Origin: Amphiduros pacificus
Lineage: Eukaryota > Annelida > Polychaeta > Phyllodocida > Hesionidae
Assembly (NCBI GenBank): GCA_949316495.1
Contig: OX439005.1
Location: forward strand, 25,894,217-25,958,216
Reading direction: 5' to 3'
DNA: 64,000 nt
The notes below the pieces were generated by a model. That model worked only from the letters and a program-made list of their open reading frames with translations, searched no databases and was not told where the DNA came from. The position numbers and the translations under genes are program-made. Shown here piece after piece: positions 36,046 through 49,325 of the stretch. Positions within the stretch are counted from its first letter, which is position 1. Each line of letters begins with the position of its first letter.

Positions 36046-39000
36046 ATTTCAATGAGGATCCATCCAATAAGGAAACACTGCCACAGGAACCATAAGTCAT
36101 GTATATTGTTCACCATGCAATTAACTTTGGAAATATCAATTCATTATGAATATCAACAATGACATTCTCAATTTACTTTGGAAGGAGAAACTCAAGCACC
36201 AGTCTGCCCTATAAATTTCTAAGGATTATGTTAAATAAAGAAGTCTTATCTCATAGTTATTACTAATGAGGTATAGGTAGTTGACAATGTAAGAGAGGTT
36301 GTCAGGGAGGCAAGGCACATACCGGACATACCATGCATTCTCATCTCACCACTACTGTAACATTTCACATCAGACAGCTCCCGTGACTTAATAATTTCTA
36401 ACGTCCTCTTAACGGGCATGGTGATGTAAAATGTCGTCCCCATACATGCCTTTTTTTACTTCTTTAATTAGAGTGTAAACAGCAAAGGAACTGTTTAGCA
36501 TGACCCACCAAGGTAATCCCTACTCACATTATTGCTCCATTCGTATATTATTTAGGTAACCTCTTTTTCGATAAAAAAAATACACAAGAATGTATCATAA
36601 ATAATTTGTTTAAGAATTCTTGATAGATTAATGCAGAAAATAGCTACACTTTTTGCATTGTGTTCTTTCCTAGAATTACTGGAGTAACATGATCCTCTCA
36701 ACACTACTTATGTTTAAATTGGAAGAACTACGCTCATTCTGCCTTTGAAAAGACATTCGGGGATATAGTGTGACCATATTGTGCCATGTGCAAGGTTATT
36801 AGGTGACAAAATAATGCCACACAAGTTGCGCATGACTAGATAATATCATGCACTGGTAATGTGTGACTTTATTTAATCACAATCATGCATGACCATATGG
36901 ATGTATGGCTCCAAATGTTGAGGTGAAAAACCTCTGGCAACCACAGCTTGACACTTACTTGAAGAAAGTTTTAATCAAGATTTTATTGGTGGTTTTTATT
37001 TGTACAATATAAGACTTATGAGTAATTTTATATTAATTAAATTTGGGAGTAATATTTTCAATAATTAGGTAAGATAAAATAATATATCACTTCATATGCA
37101 TTTGAAAAATTCTTTCTCATCACAGTTTTTAAAAAAAGTTTGTTTAAAATGTCCCTATTGTTATGTACACTTGCCACATTTAGAGACCTATAAATTTATT
37201 AGTATTGGAACTATAACATTCTGGGTATCCACTCCAACTGAGATCATGGATATCCAGATATCTGGAATGAATGGGTATCTCCATAACTGCTGACACTTAC
37301 CTACAACTACTGCTGAAGTCAAACTAAAACCTGGTATGGATATAAAGGTAACTGTAACATTCCAACCCACCAACTTTTATTTTGTATCTGACAGGAGAAA
37401 ATAAAAAACAAGTAGGACTATTACTTTTTAAATATGAGAAACATCTCCAATGAAATTATTACCTCTGTTGTTAGAATCTTAATTGCTACTGATGTAAATG
37501 GTTTGAGTGGTTAAGATTCTGTAAAACTTTAGAGCTGTCCTAGGAACTCTTACCAAACAAAACTATCCCTGCCAGTTGCGTTCAATCACTGCCCACTGAG
37601 ACTGTCGGTACCTTTTTTTTCTTCTTTCTTTTTTTTGCTTTAATACAGAGAACACTACAGATTGTTGAACATAGATTATTATAAAATGTCATTGACACTG
37701 CATTTTGTGATTGGCACATGAGTATAGTTGCAGTTAATATCAATAAAATGTACAAAATGACATAACACAGTCATATTTTTTTACAAAGATTAAAAAGTGG
37801 CACTAGTGACTTAAAACATTCTGTCGAGTATTTAAGACCAGATAATCTAATATCCAGCTTTATAACATGATAAGAAGGAGACAAGAACTTTATTAATCTC
37901 ATGAAGATAGAAGAGGGTGCAATTCTACGAGTCTTAATCTTCTCATAGATAAGGTGAACACCTTCACACACACCCTGTGGAAATGTCTACCAGCACCTTC
38001 ATAGACACCCTGTGGCTGGGACTGCTTGCAAAGACAAAGGGTCAGACAAGGTGCTCAGTTCTGTAAATGCCCTGTGGAGGTGAAAACAGATTCTATCACA
38101 GTGTATAAATGAAAGAGTAAGATTCTATCACAGCGCATCAATAAAATTATACCAATCTATCACAATGTGGCAACAAAGTTTATTCTTTCTTCAATGATTT
38201 TTTTTAGATTTTGTCACTATCCCAATGGACCTCAGCCTAAAGCCGCAGTTGCTAAATGATTTCTTTACCAATTTGCATAAACATTGAAATGGTATCTAAA
38301 ATTAAAGCCCCTATTTAATGAATGTTCTGAATATTTAGGAATAAAATGTACCTTTATTTGCAAAATTATATAATTCCAGCACAAAGAAAAATGTGATGTC
38401 TTATTTTGAGAATTGTGTTTATAGCACCCTTGGTTTGAATCGTTCCTTTGCACAAATAGTGTGTAAACAATGTATAACACTAACAACTTTGGAATGACGA
38501 TTAAGTACATGAAGAAGCAAAGAGCCTATTGCAGCAGAAGGGTTAGAATTGGTAGTTTCCTCAGGGAGTAGTGTCTGATTAATGGTGGATATTGGATTAT
38601 CAAGGGAGGAGGTAATACACAACATCTATGAGATTAGTCTAATCTATTTTTCATGTAACCTGTTAATCTAAACTTATACGTTTCTGTAATCTAGCTTTTA
38701 GTGTATGAAATAAAGAATGCATTCATTATAAAGAATTTATATATGTTCAACATTTTTCTCAGTAAACTTGCTTGTGGGAATATTTGAGGAGGCTGTCATT
38801 TCTATCTCCACAATCACATTTGGATCAAGGTCTGACAGAATTGCCAGTTGTCTAGTCTAGCACAGTTTACAATCTTGGTGATTATAAACTTTTGTTTATC
38901 TAGGAGAATCTAATGGACTAGGGTTAATGGATTTGAGATTCTAGCATCAACACTCTCAGCACTTTTTGCAGTGCTCATTTCATCCGTGATTTTATCATCA

Positions 39001-40755
39001 GAAAGAGAATTTGTGGACAGATTTTCCAGTTATTTTTTTTTGGCATTATATAGTACAGACCAAAGGTCACATCTAATTTATCTACATTAGCATCATATTT
39101 TTTGTGTGGGTAATTGTGGATTTAAGTACAAATGGAGCTGTTTAGTCTGTTAACAGGGTGTCCACAATAGAGCTGATGATATGTGTACATCAGCACAGGA
39201 TGTAGGGAGGCAAGTGGAAACAGCATCTGTGAGGAGGCAATGATAGAAAACGTCATGTGGAAAACTGTTTTGTGAAATAAGTCCGCTAAAATCACACACA
39301 AGCTCATTTTTAAGAATTCAATATAAAGTTAAGACAAATTAGATTGTGTAAAAATAAAACTATTCCTAAACAATGTCACAATTCACTAGAATGGTCCCAT
39401 TCACCAAAAACATTATATTTAGTTGATTTCCCCTTGTGAGAGCACAGTTACTGTTGGTATCATATAGACATTATAAGTAATGTGCTAGGGTTGTGTGCTG
39501 CTTGCATAATGCTACTGCAGTGATATATGGGTTAATAGCAAAGTGTGGCAGGGGAGAAGGCAGTGAGGTAATAGAGTAATTATATATACTACATTGGTGA
39601 ACACAATCATTATCCCCACACCTCATACATCAAGGGACATCCTCGAATACTACCTAAGTAACCTTTCCTCAATACCCAAATTTTCACAACATTTTCGGTC
39701 CTTTCCTTTTTGGTCGGTCTTTGCTAAGGACTCTCCGCATGATTTTTAGTGTAAACAATTTTGTAAATTAAAACTCAAGAAACAACAAGATGCATTCCTT
39801 TGACATGAAAATTTGTTTCAGATTTTAACTGGAAATAACTTTTTTGAGATGAGATCAACTTGTAGCAGATATAGTGCTGACTGAATTGTGATGTTGCAGA
39901 TCCTTGAGATGGCAACCCACCCATTCACAGATTAGCCATGGACAATAATTTCTCAGGCATATGATAAATTGTGATATGATTAAACTTCAGCATGGCCAGG
40001 AATTAAACCCATGACCTTTAAAATGGCCTGTGACAACATTAAGATGCATTTGTTCAGATATTCATATATCTATGCAATGATATTTTTTCTTGAAATACTA
40101 TATTAAATACATGCCTCAATACAAATAAATTAGACAAGCAAACACATTTTGCCTCTACTTAAAAGCTTACTCTGTACAGCTGAACAAATAGGTAGCATGT
40201 CACATAGAATTAGGCATTTTCAATTTATCAATATATCTTAATTTCTCATGTATATGTGAAAAACATATGCCGATGGCCTAAGGGTTATGCTGATCATTGC
40301 TTTTTTGTAATGTTTGTGAACATTTTCTGGAAATTGCTTCATAAATGATCATTTAAATCTTCTCTCAGAGTAGACTTGACCAGATGATAATTTTGTCTGA
40401 TATGTATGTTGAATTTGGATTTGGCACATATCTGTTATCTTATCTGGCTTTTTATTTTAAGTTCTATTCCAAATGGCAGCCTCCTTGACAACTGATGATA
40501 GCTTTTAGGTTTTCGCAAAATGGAAAAAAATCAGGGCATAATGGAAATTAGATAGGCTCGGTCCCCTGAAAATACACCATCATTCCTACTAATAGATGAG
40601 AACTCTAATTATTAGTTTCAGAGGAGAAGTTGAAAGTTTCTCCACCTCACTACAGAAGCTATGCTATGCGATTGCTAAAAAATACTGATATTTGATAAAG
40701 TGTATACAAACTTAGATCATTGTTTTATTAACTCCTGATTTCAGCCCATTCTTTC
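36046..40755. other. CRIM1-like first intron, no gene seen
   Basis: AT-rich. Weak repeats occur at about 37960-38070 (three CACCCTGTGG or GCCCTGTGG phrases) and at 38090-38180 (three CTATCACAGTG-type phrases). A SINE-like fragment lies at 39970-40030. A minus-strand frame at 36246-36443 has a donor-like GGTATGTG but no recognisable protein. Confidence 0.45.
39970..40030 (-). mobile_element. Decayed tRNA-derived SINE fragment
   Basis: On the minus strand, AAAGGTCATGGGTTTAATTC followed by CTGGCCATG resembles the T-arm side of a tRNA gene, with a pol III B box GGGTTTAATTCC for GGTTCGANTCC. The tRNA-like part closely resembles the better-preserved copy at 58785-58890 (TAGGTTTAAATCCTGGCCAG). The A-box half is not recognisable, so this is a fragment or chance match. 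Confidence 0.4.
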
Positions 40756-40756
40756 A

Positions 40757-42185
40757 TGTCTTTAAGGTCTGCCAACCAGACCTCAAAGACCTGATGACTT
40801 TCTACCCTAAGGTATCTGAAAACCAGACCTTTGAAACCACATGGTTTCTACCATGTGATGTATAACAACCAGGCCTTTGAAGCCATGATTTCTAATATGT
40901 GATATCTAACAACCAGACCTTTGAAGCCATGATTTCTAAGATGTGATATCTAACAACCAGACCTTTGAAGCCATGATTTCTACCATGTGATGTCTAACAA
41001 CCAGACCTTTGAAGCCATGAATTCCACCATGTGACGTCTAACAACCAGACCTTTGAAACCACATGGTTTCTTCTACCATGTGATGTCTAACAACCAGACC
41101 TTTGAAGCCATGATTTCCACCATGTGATGTCTAACAACCAGACCTTTGAAGCCATGAATTCCACCATGTGACGTCTAACAACCAGACCTTTGAAACCACA
41201 TGGTTTCTTCTACCATGTGATGTCTAACAACCAGACCTTTGAAATCACATGGTTTCTTCTACCATGTGATGTCTAACAACCAGACCTTTGAAACCATGAA
41301 TTCCACCATGTGACGTCTAACAACCAGACCTTTGAAACCACATGGTTTCTTCTACCATGTGATGTCTAACAACCAGACCTTTGAAGCCATGATTTCCACC
41401 ATGTGATGTCTAACAACCAGACCTTTGAAGCCATGAATTCCACCATGTGACGTCTAACAACCAGACCTTTGAAACCACATGGTTTCTTCTACCATGTGAT
41501 GTCTAACAACCAGACCTTTGAAGCCATTATTTATACCATGTGATGTCTAACAACCAGACCTTTGAAGCCATGAATTCCACCATGTGACGTCTAACAACCA
41601 GACCTTTGAAACCACATGGTTTCTTCTACCATGTGATGTCTAACAACCAGACCTTTGAAGCCATGATTTCCACCATGTGATGTCTAACAACCAGACCTTT
41701 GAAGCCATGAATTCCACCATGTGATGTCTAACAACCAGACCTTTGAAACCACATGGTTTCTTCTACCATGTGATGTCTAACAACCAGACCTTTGAAACCA
41801 CATGGTTTCTTCTACCATGTGATGTCTAACAACCAGACCTTTGAAACCATGAATTCCACCATGTGATGTCTAACAACCAGACCTTTGAAACCACATGGTT
41901 TCTTCTACCATGTGATGTCTAACAACCAGACCTTTGAAGCCATGAATTCCACCATGTGATGTCTAACAACCAGACCTTTGAAGCCATTATTTATACCATG
42001 TGATGTCTAACAACCAGACCTTTGATTTTCTAGGATGTGATGTCTAACATAACAACCAGACCATTGAAACCATGATTTCTAAGATGTGGTGTCTAACAAC
42101 CAGACCTTTGTTTAAAGCCATGATTTCTACCATGTGATGTCTAACAACCAGACCTTTGAAGCCATGATTTCTTTGATGTTTCACT
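40757..42185. repeat. About 46-bp minisatellite with higher-order repeats, about 30 units
   Basis: The basic unit is ACCATGTGATGTCTAACAAC followed by CAGACCTTTGAAGCCATGAT and TTCT. A variant carries GAAACCACATGGTTTCTTCT in place of the GAAGCC segment. Blocks of three (ATTTCC type, GAATTC type, CACATGG type) repeat several times between 41090 and 41900, about 140 bp per block. Both edges are diverged. Confidence 0.95.
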
Positions 42186-43099
42186 TCAGAGTTTTGATAC
42201 CTGGCTCTCTAACATATGATAACTGACATTGGAGGCCATTTTCCTCCTTCCAGAGATTTGACACTGACTGTTTACAGGTTATGATGATTTGATCTATATG
42301 TCCGTATTATAATTTGATACTTTTCACCTTTAAATGAAATATAAAGTTCCTGACATAAAATATACCAACTGAAGTGACACTCTGCTAGTAAAGAGGAAGT
42401 TGGCATCCATACAGAAACAACTGTATTTCTTTCGTAGATTCAACATATACCAGATATCAGTGTTACCTAAAAACTAGAAAAACATTTGTTTTTCATCCAC
42501 CAGATCCTCCACTTCTATAGTGATACCACTAAACAATAACTAGAATTACACACATTTCGTGGGTGGTTTAATATCTATGGTTTTTTATCCACAAAAACGC
42601 AGTTTGTGTATACGCTGAGGATGGTACGTTGTACCCCAGTGTGGCTGCTGTTCTCCTCTCTATTTGTTATTGTTGTAAAAGGCCCTGTCACTGTATCAGC
42701 TTCTGGATATTGGACCAGGTATCTTAGTGTCCAAAACCTCATTCCACATGCCTTTTTACCATAGTCTCACCTGCCCCATATCTATCCCATACCCCAATGC
42801 AATGTGACCACACTGTCTGATAACACTGGCGTAAGATTGCAAAACACCTGGTCTGGCAGACTATGCTGTGTAAATACCATTGTGCTGGGTCAAAACATAG
42901 GTATAACAATGCCTTTGACCCCAACGAACCGAGGAATAGTTTGTTTATCACAAGTTCAGAATGACCAGAATGACCACACATATACTAAGGTCCATACTTT
43001 CTTACATCACATTAATTCATTAAATTTTTCTCTCGTATTTTGGCATTGGTTTCAGTCCGTAAATGAATAAGAAAGTAGTTCATGCTATAATTGTAATTG

Positions 43100-43113
43100 C
43101 CACCAGGGGGCTC
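43100..43113 (+). promoter_or_regulatory. CTCF-like motif
   Basis: CCACCAGGGGGCTC matches the CTCF core consensus nearly perfectly. Same orientation as the site at 9525; 72 bp before an RFX X-box-like palindrome. Occupancy is not shown by sequence. Confidence 0.35.
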
Positions 43114-43171
43114 TGATAACTATTTCAACAATACCATGTGACTAAACTGGTGTCAGGGAAACTGTATATAT

Positions 43172-43185
43172 GTTGTCATGGTAAC
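43172..43185. promoter_or_regulatory. RFX X-box-like site
   Basis: GTTGTCATGGTAAC differs from the palindromic X-box by one base. Third such site in the introns of the CRIM1-like gene. Confidence 0.3.
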
Positions 43186-45776
43186 CATAACCACCACAGC
43201 ATCCCGGTGCCTAAGAAGACCCAATATTGGATGAAATATGACCTGTCTGAATAGTTATGTGTGGTCCCCACCCATATATAATTGAAAATGACATCTCAGA
43301 GGAAAATTATACGTCTTACCATCTTAATCTGCTAACAACACTCATCTACTCTCGTAATTTTCAATAATGTTTTGTTTAAAAAATTTTTTTTTCCTTTTTT
43401 ACAAAAGGGCAGTCCCAAACACTTAGGGGCACAATATTTGCCAGATGGATGTCACATTTATTTTCCCAAAGTTCTATGATTTGTCTCAAAACATTGCTTT
43501 AATTCTTACTTCTCCTTTCTTCACAAGTATTATATTTGGAGAAACATCAGAAACACGAGTATTTTGCATGTATATATGGACTACCCATTGACATGGGAGG
43601 TAGTTGCAATGAATTACCCCCAAGAGTGTCTGCAGCCGAATCTTGTTGTGGTATTGATGTTCTGTATCAGCCCCACGTTCTGGTAAGATCAAGACCCTCG
43701 TTTTACTGTCACCTCGTGTGCAACCCCACTGGGGAGTCTTCTTGGCCCAAATGGATTGATATGTCACCCCTATGTCTACAGGGGATACTGCATTACTTGG
43801 AGTGAATTATTTTGTAATACTGGGGTCTGAATAGTGATATAAATCAATACTCCCTAAGATCAGAAATATTTCACAATGTCCCAGCAGCCAGACTATAGTT
43901 CCCTCCTAATGTCCAGGCTAATAATCCCATATCATATGCATTATCTATGCACATCAGATTTGCATTGTCTTTCCTTTAAAATTGCCATTAGAAAATGTCA
44001 TTAGTTATTTCTGGCACAGATATTTTCTTAATAATTCTGAAATAATGTGAATATTGCTAATTTATTACTTTACAGATTTGATACAAACAGTGCATAAAAT
44101 ACGTACCGGTAGTTAACAATGCTAGCCTGTGACAATGGATCACAAATGAATACAATTACAGGCTTTACTTCAGCAACACAGTAGTGGATATTTACAATCA
44201 GTCACTTAATACTGCCCAGTAAATTGGCATTCTTGACAATGATGGCTAAATGCATTGTAGAATCATATTTGTTTGAGTATTATATTGTCTGGAGATCAGG
44301 GTGAATATACAGGCATATCAGTATACAAGCCTCGATTGCATCCTATGATACATACATAAATAAAACTTGCTGATAACTTCTATTTACTCTTATGATAGAT
44401 GATATGATAATTTCTTGATATCATCATTAAAACACAATGACATTATTTATCTAAAGCCGCAATATTGGGTATCAGTAAATCACTTATCCACAGACCTGAA
44501 CACTTTTTATGCAGTGGTCACTAATGAAAGGTGATGGGAAGTTCTCAAACAAGAAAAGATTTTTCACAAAGTTTTCCATACACTGCAAAAACGTTACTTG
44601 TTTAAACCAGTATATACTGTAAAAATCCCAACGAAACAAGTCAGTTAAATTAAAGATCCACATGATGAAAGAAAAATTGTTTCTTTACACTTACAAGCCA
44701 AAATAGGATCTGACATTTCATTATCTTTTAAAGGAAGTCTAATTCTCTTTATCTAAATTAATATTTGAACCGACAATCAGGAAGTAAAACGGATGGTAAA
44801 AATATTATTTCTAAACATAAAGCCTAATAGCCAGGTCCTGAGTGCACTATATATTATTTGACACTTTTGGCTGACTGACTGACTGATTTGACGGATTCTC
44901 TATGTGCTGATTTAGTACTGCAAGTCATCTTCTCTGAGACATTGAGTGGTATGATACAGGTAGCTGGGATATATAACATCTCTCCCTGACTCTGCTAATC
45001 CACTCTGTATATCTGCATGTAGTGTTTGTGGTCTAGTGGCACATACCCCACTCATGCAGGTGTGTCAATGATGGGATTTCACAAGCCAATTTATGATGTG
45101 ATCTCCTGGATCAGACTGTCTGTGTCAAGAGTACAAATGCTCTCCCTAAAATATACATGCCTCATACATATATAACGTCTGTTCAAAAACTATTTGAAAA
45201 AAAAAACTAATTTAACAATAATGTGGAAACACAAACAAATTGGCTCAATGATAATCATTAACATGTTAATATATAATACAATGCAAGCTACTGCAGAACA
45301 CAGAATACTGAAAAATTTCTGAAAACGTTTGCAGTGATTGTGAAATATTTTTTCTCAAGAGCTTGTTTAAATCATGACAAATTTGTATTTTGTCTGGTGT
45401 TTACAATGAATTCAACTGTCAATATTTTGGACCCCTTCCCACTTGACATCGACGTATTTCCTTTTATGCAAACCTTGGTAAATTCCTGGCAACTATCAAA
45501 GCTTTGTTGAGGAGTTGTTGCGAGGACGCGGGAGAACGCGGGTGGAGGTGGTGGACTGTGGACAGAGCCACACGGGGTAAACAAATGTTTTATGGGGCAT
45601 CCCCAGCACACCCTATTTCTTCACTGATACATAATGCCACCACTGCATACAAGCTAACTGTTATTTCACTATCTAGGTGCCATGAATGTCTCAAATAACA
45701 CCACCTTTTATCAAATATAATGCAAATATTTTGACAGTATCAAAAACGACAGTCTGGCAGGTAGTGGGGTTTACTT

Positions 45777-45956
45777 GGAATATCAGTCACCTGGGGGTCA
45801 TACTAGGGAGAGTACGGTAAGTAGAGAAGTTTATTAGACATATCAGTCACCTGGTGGTCATACTAGGGAGAGTATGGTAAGTAAGGAGGTTTATTAGATA
45901 TATCAGTCACCTGGTGGTCATACTAGGGAGAGTATGGTAAGTAAGGAGGTTTATTT
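45777..45956. repeat. Three 60-bp tandem repeats
   Basis: Units contain TATCAGTCACCTGGTGGTCA then TACTAGGGAGAGTATGGTAA and GTAAGGAGGTTTATTAGA. The second and third are almost identical; the first is slightly diverged. The run abuts the 21-bp array directly. Confidence 0.95.
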
Positions 45957-46660
45957 AGGCAGTGACCAAAGTGATTAATGCAGTGACCAGAATGATTGAG
46001 GCAGTGATCAGAGTGATTGTGGCAGTGATCAGAGTGATTGTTGCAGTGACCAGAGTGACTGAGGCAGTGATCAGAGTGATTGTGGCAGTGATCAGAGTGA
46101 TTGTGGTGGCAGTGATCAGAGTGATTGTGACAGTGATCAGAGTGATTGTGGCAGTGAACAGAGTGATTGTGGCAGTGATCAGAGTGAATGAGGCAGTGAT
46201 CAGAGTGATTGTGGCAGTGATCAGAGTGATTGTGGCAGTGATCAGAATGATTGTGGCAGTGATCAGAGTGATTGAGGCAGTGACCAGAGTGATTGAGGCA
46301 GTGACCAGAGTGATTGTGGCCGTGATCAGAGTGATTAAGGCAGTGATCAGAGTGATTGTGACAGTGATCAGAGTGAATGAGGCAGTGATCAGAGTGATTG
46401 TGGCAGTGATCAGAGTGATTGTGGCAGTGATCAGAGTGATTGGGGCAGTGATCAGAGTGACTGAAGCAGTGACCAGAGTGATTGAGGCAGTGACCAGAGT
46501 GATTGAGGCAGTGATCAGAGCGATTGTGGCAGTGATCAGAGTGATTGTGGCAGTGACCAGAGTGATTGTGGCATTGACCAGAGTGATTGAGGCAGTGATC
46601 AGAGTGATTGAGGCAGTGATCAGAGTGAATGAGGCAGTGAATAGCATGATCACAGAAGTG
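45957..46660. repeat. 21-bp minisatellite, about 33 units
   Basis: The unit is GCAGTGATCAGAGTGATTGTG with variants (GACCAG, GAATGAG). Frames stay open on both strands for more than 230 codons (VIRVIVA on plus, TLITATI on minus) because the unit is divisible by three. The hydrophobic threonine/isoleucine repeat is an artefact, not a membrane protein. Confidence 0.95.
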
Positions 46661-47785
<1,125 letters not shown>

Positions 47786-48430
47786 ACAGCTGTCACTGAT
47801 TCTTTGCAGCTGCTGGTATGTGTTATTGCTTCTGGTAAGTGACACTGCTAAATCAAAATTACAGCTGGCAATAGTTCTATAGATCAGTGTTACAACTGGC
47901 AACACTTCCACAAATCAATATCACAGCTGTCAATACATCTATAGATCAGTGTTACAGCTGTCATTACTTCTACAGATCTTGTGTTACAGCTGTCAATACA
48001 TCTATAGATCAGTGTTACAGCTGGCAACACTTCCACAAATCAATATTACAGCTGTCAATACTTCTGCAGATCAATGTTACAACTGCCAATACTTCTATAG
48101 ATCAGTGTTACAACTGGCAACACTTCCACAGATTTATATTACAGCTGTCATTACTTCTACAGATCAGTGTTAAAGCTGTCATTACTTCTACAGATCAATG
48201 TTACAGCTGTCAGTACTTCTACAGATCAGTGTTAAAGCTGTCATTACTTCTACAGATCAGTGTTACAGCTGTCAGTACTTCTACAGATCAGTGTTACAGC
48301 TGGCAACACTTCCACAGATTAATGGTACAATTCATGCATATAAACATTCTGCTGCTTTTATACACTCATGTTACAACTATCAAGATTTCACAGCTGTTTT
48401 TACAGCTGTCAAGACAGATCTATATTATAG
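47786..48430. repeat. 31-bp minisatellite with a CAGCTG E-box in most units
   Basis: The unit is TTACAGCTGTCATTACTTCT followed by ACAGATCAGTG. The core runs 47865-48325, with degenerate units at both sides. Most units contain ACAGCTGT, a palindromic class A E-box; others read ACAACTGGC. Plus-strand frames of 74-186 codons across it (QCYSWQHFHRS-type repeats) are array artefacts. Confidence 0.9.
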
Positions 48431-49095
48431 CTGCCAGAAGTCTTTGATAGGACTTAATGTCAGACTCTCAAAACCATTTGACTGTTCTGATCTATCAAAT
48501 TTTACATCTATCCCAAATTTTACATCTCTCTCAAATTTTACAGCTAAACATTCGGAAACAAGACAAACAAATGTGTGCATCCAAATTTATTAAAAATGCA
48601 CAAGACAAGTCATTCCATCTCTTTATGTTTACACAGAGTTTGAAGGCAATTTCTTCATCGATTGATGCGATAGGAAGAACGGCAGCATCTGGTGTATGCA
48701 GGCATCACCATGAAACACAACACACTTCAAGACAATCACAATCAATTCTTCAACTTTCTTTTGCTCTGTTTTTTATACTGGACTGTCAGCACCAGGGAAA
48801 TAACATAATGTTAAAAAAATGATTTATTATCATTTCAGTAATTTAAAATATAGGAAAACTTGCCAGCATTTAAGTGCTTCACAGATCTCTTCTGCTGCGA
48901 CGAAATCATAACAAAAAGCTCGACTTTGTTTTGCAATAATTATATTCAAAACAGATAAAGGTTCATCTTGCATGTTCATCTTGCAATTCAGATGTTGTGA
49001 CTTTGAATCCCATATTTGGAGTTTTAAGGCATGGGATACAGTAATATTAATTGGGATATTTATTCTACTCTTGCTTATACTACCCATAATTTGAT
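48431..49095. other. Intronic spacer
   Basis: AT-rich unique sequence; open frames of 85-121 codons on both strands are continuations of the array frame or random. Confidence 0.4.
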
Positions 49096-49325
49096 TAGCT
49101 CATGTTTGTCCTACCTACTACCTATACCTTGATCCACTGCAGATTATACTACCCATACCTTGATCCACTGCAGTTTATACTACCCATACCTTGATCCACT
49201 GCAGTTTATACTACTCACATCTTGATCCACTGCAGATTATACTACCTATACCTTGATCAACTCCAGTTTATACTACCCATAACTTGATCAATTCCTGCTT
49301 ATACTACCCATACCTTGATCCATTG
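49096..49325. repeat. 31-bp minisatellite, about 7 units
   Basis: The unit is TACTACCCATACCTTGATCC followed by ACTGCAGTTTA. Units on the right are more diverged. Confidence 0.9.

Larger units (their letters stand above)
42186..45776. other. CRIM1-like first intron, no gene seen
   Basis: Contains a CTCF-like motif at 43100 and an X-box-like site at 43172. The stretch 43530-43800 is more balanced in composition and open on both strands for about 90 codons, but without domain similarity. A CpG-containing patch at 45500-45580 is likewise unexplained. Confidence 0.45.

Noticed and set aside
36246-36443. Minus-strand exon candidate with donor-like GGTATGTG
   Set aside because: No convincing acceptor, no cysteine pattern, and no recognisable similarity to CRIM1 or any other family.
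43486-43805. Overlapping frames of about 90 codons on both strands as a nested gene
   Set aside because: No domain or motif recognised, no splice structure; composition alone explains the openness.
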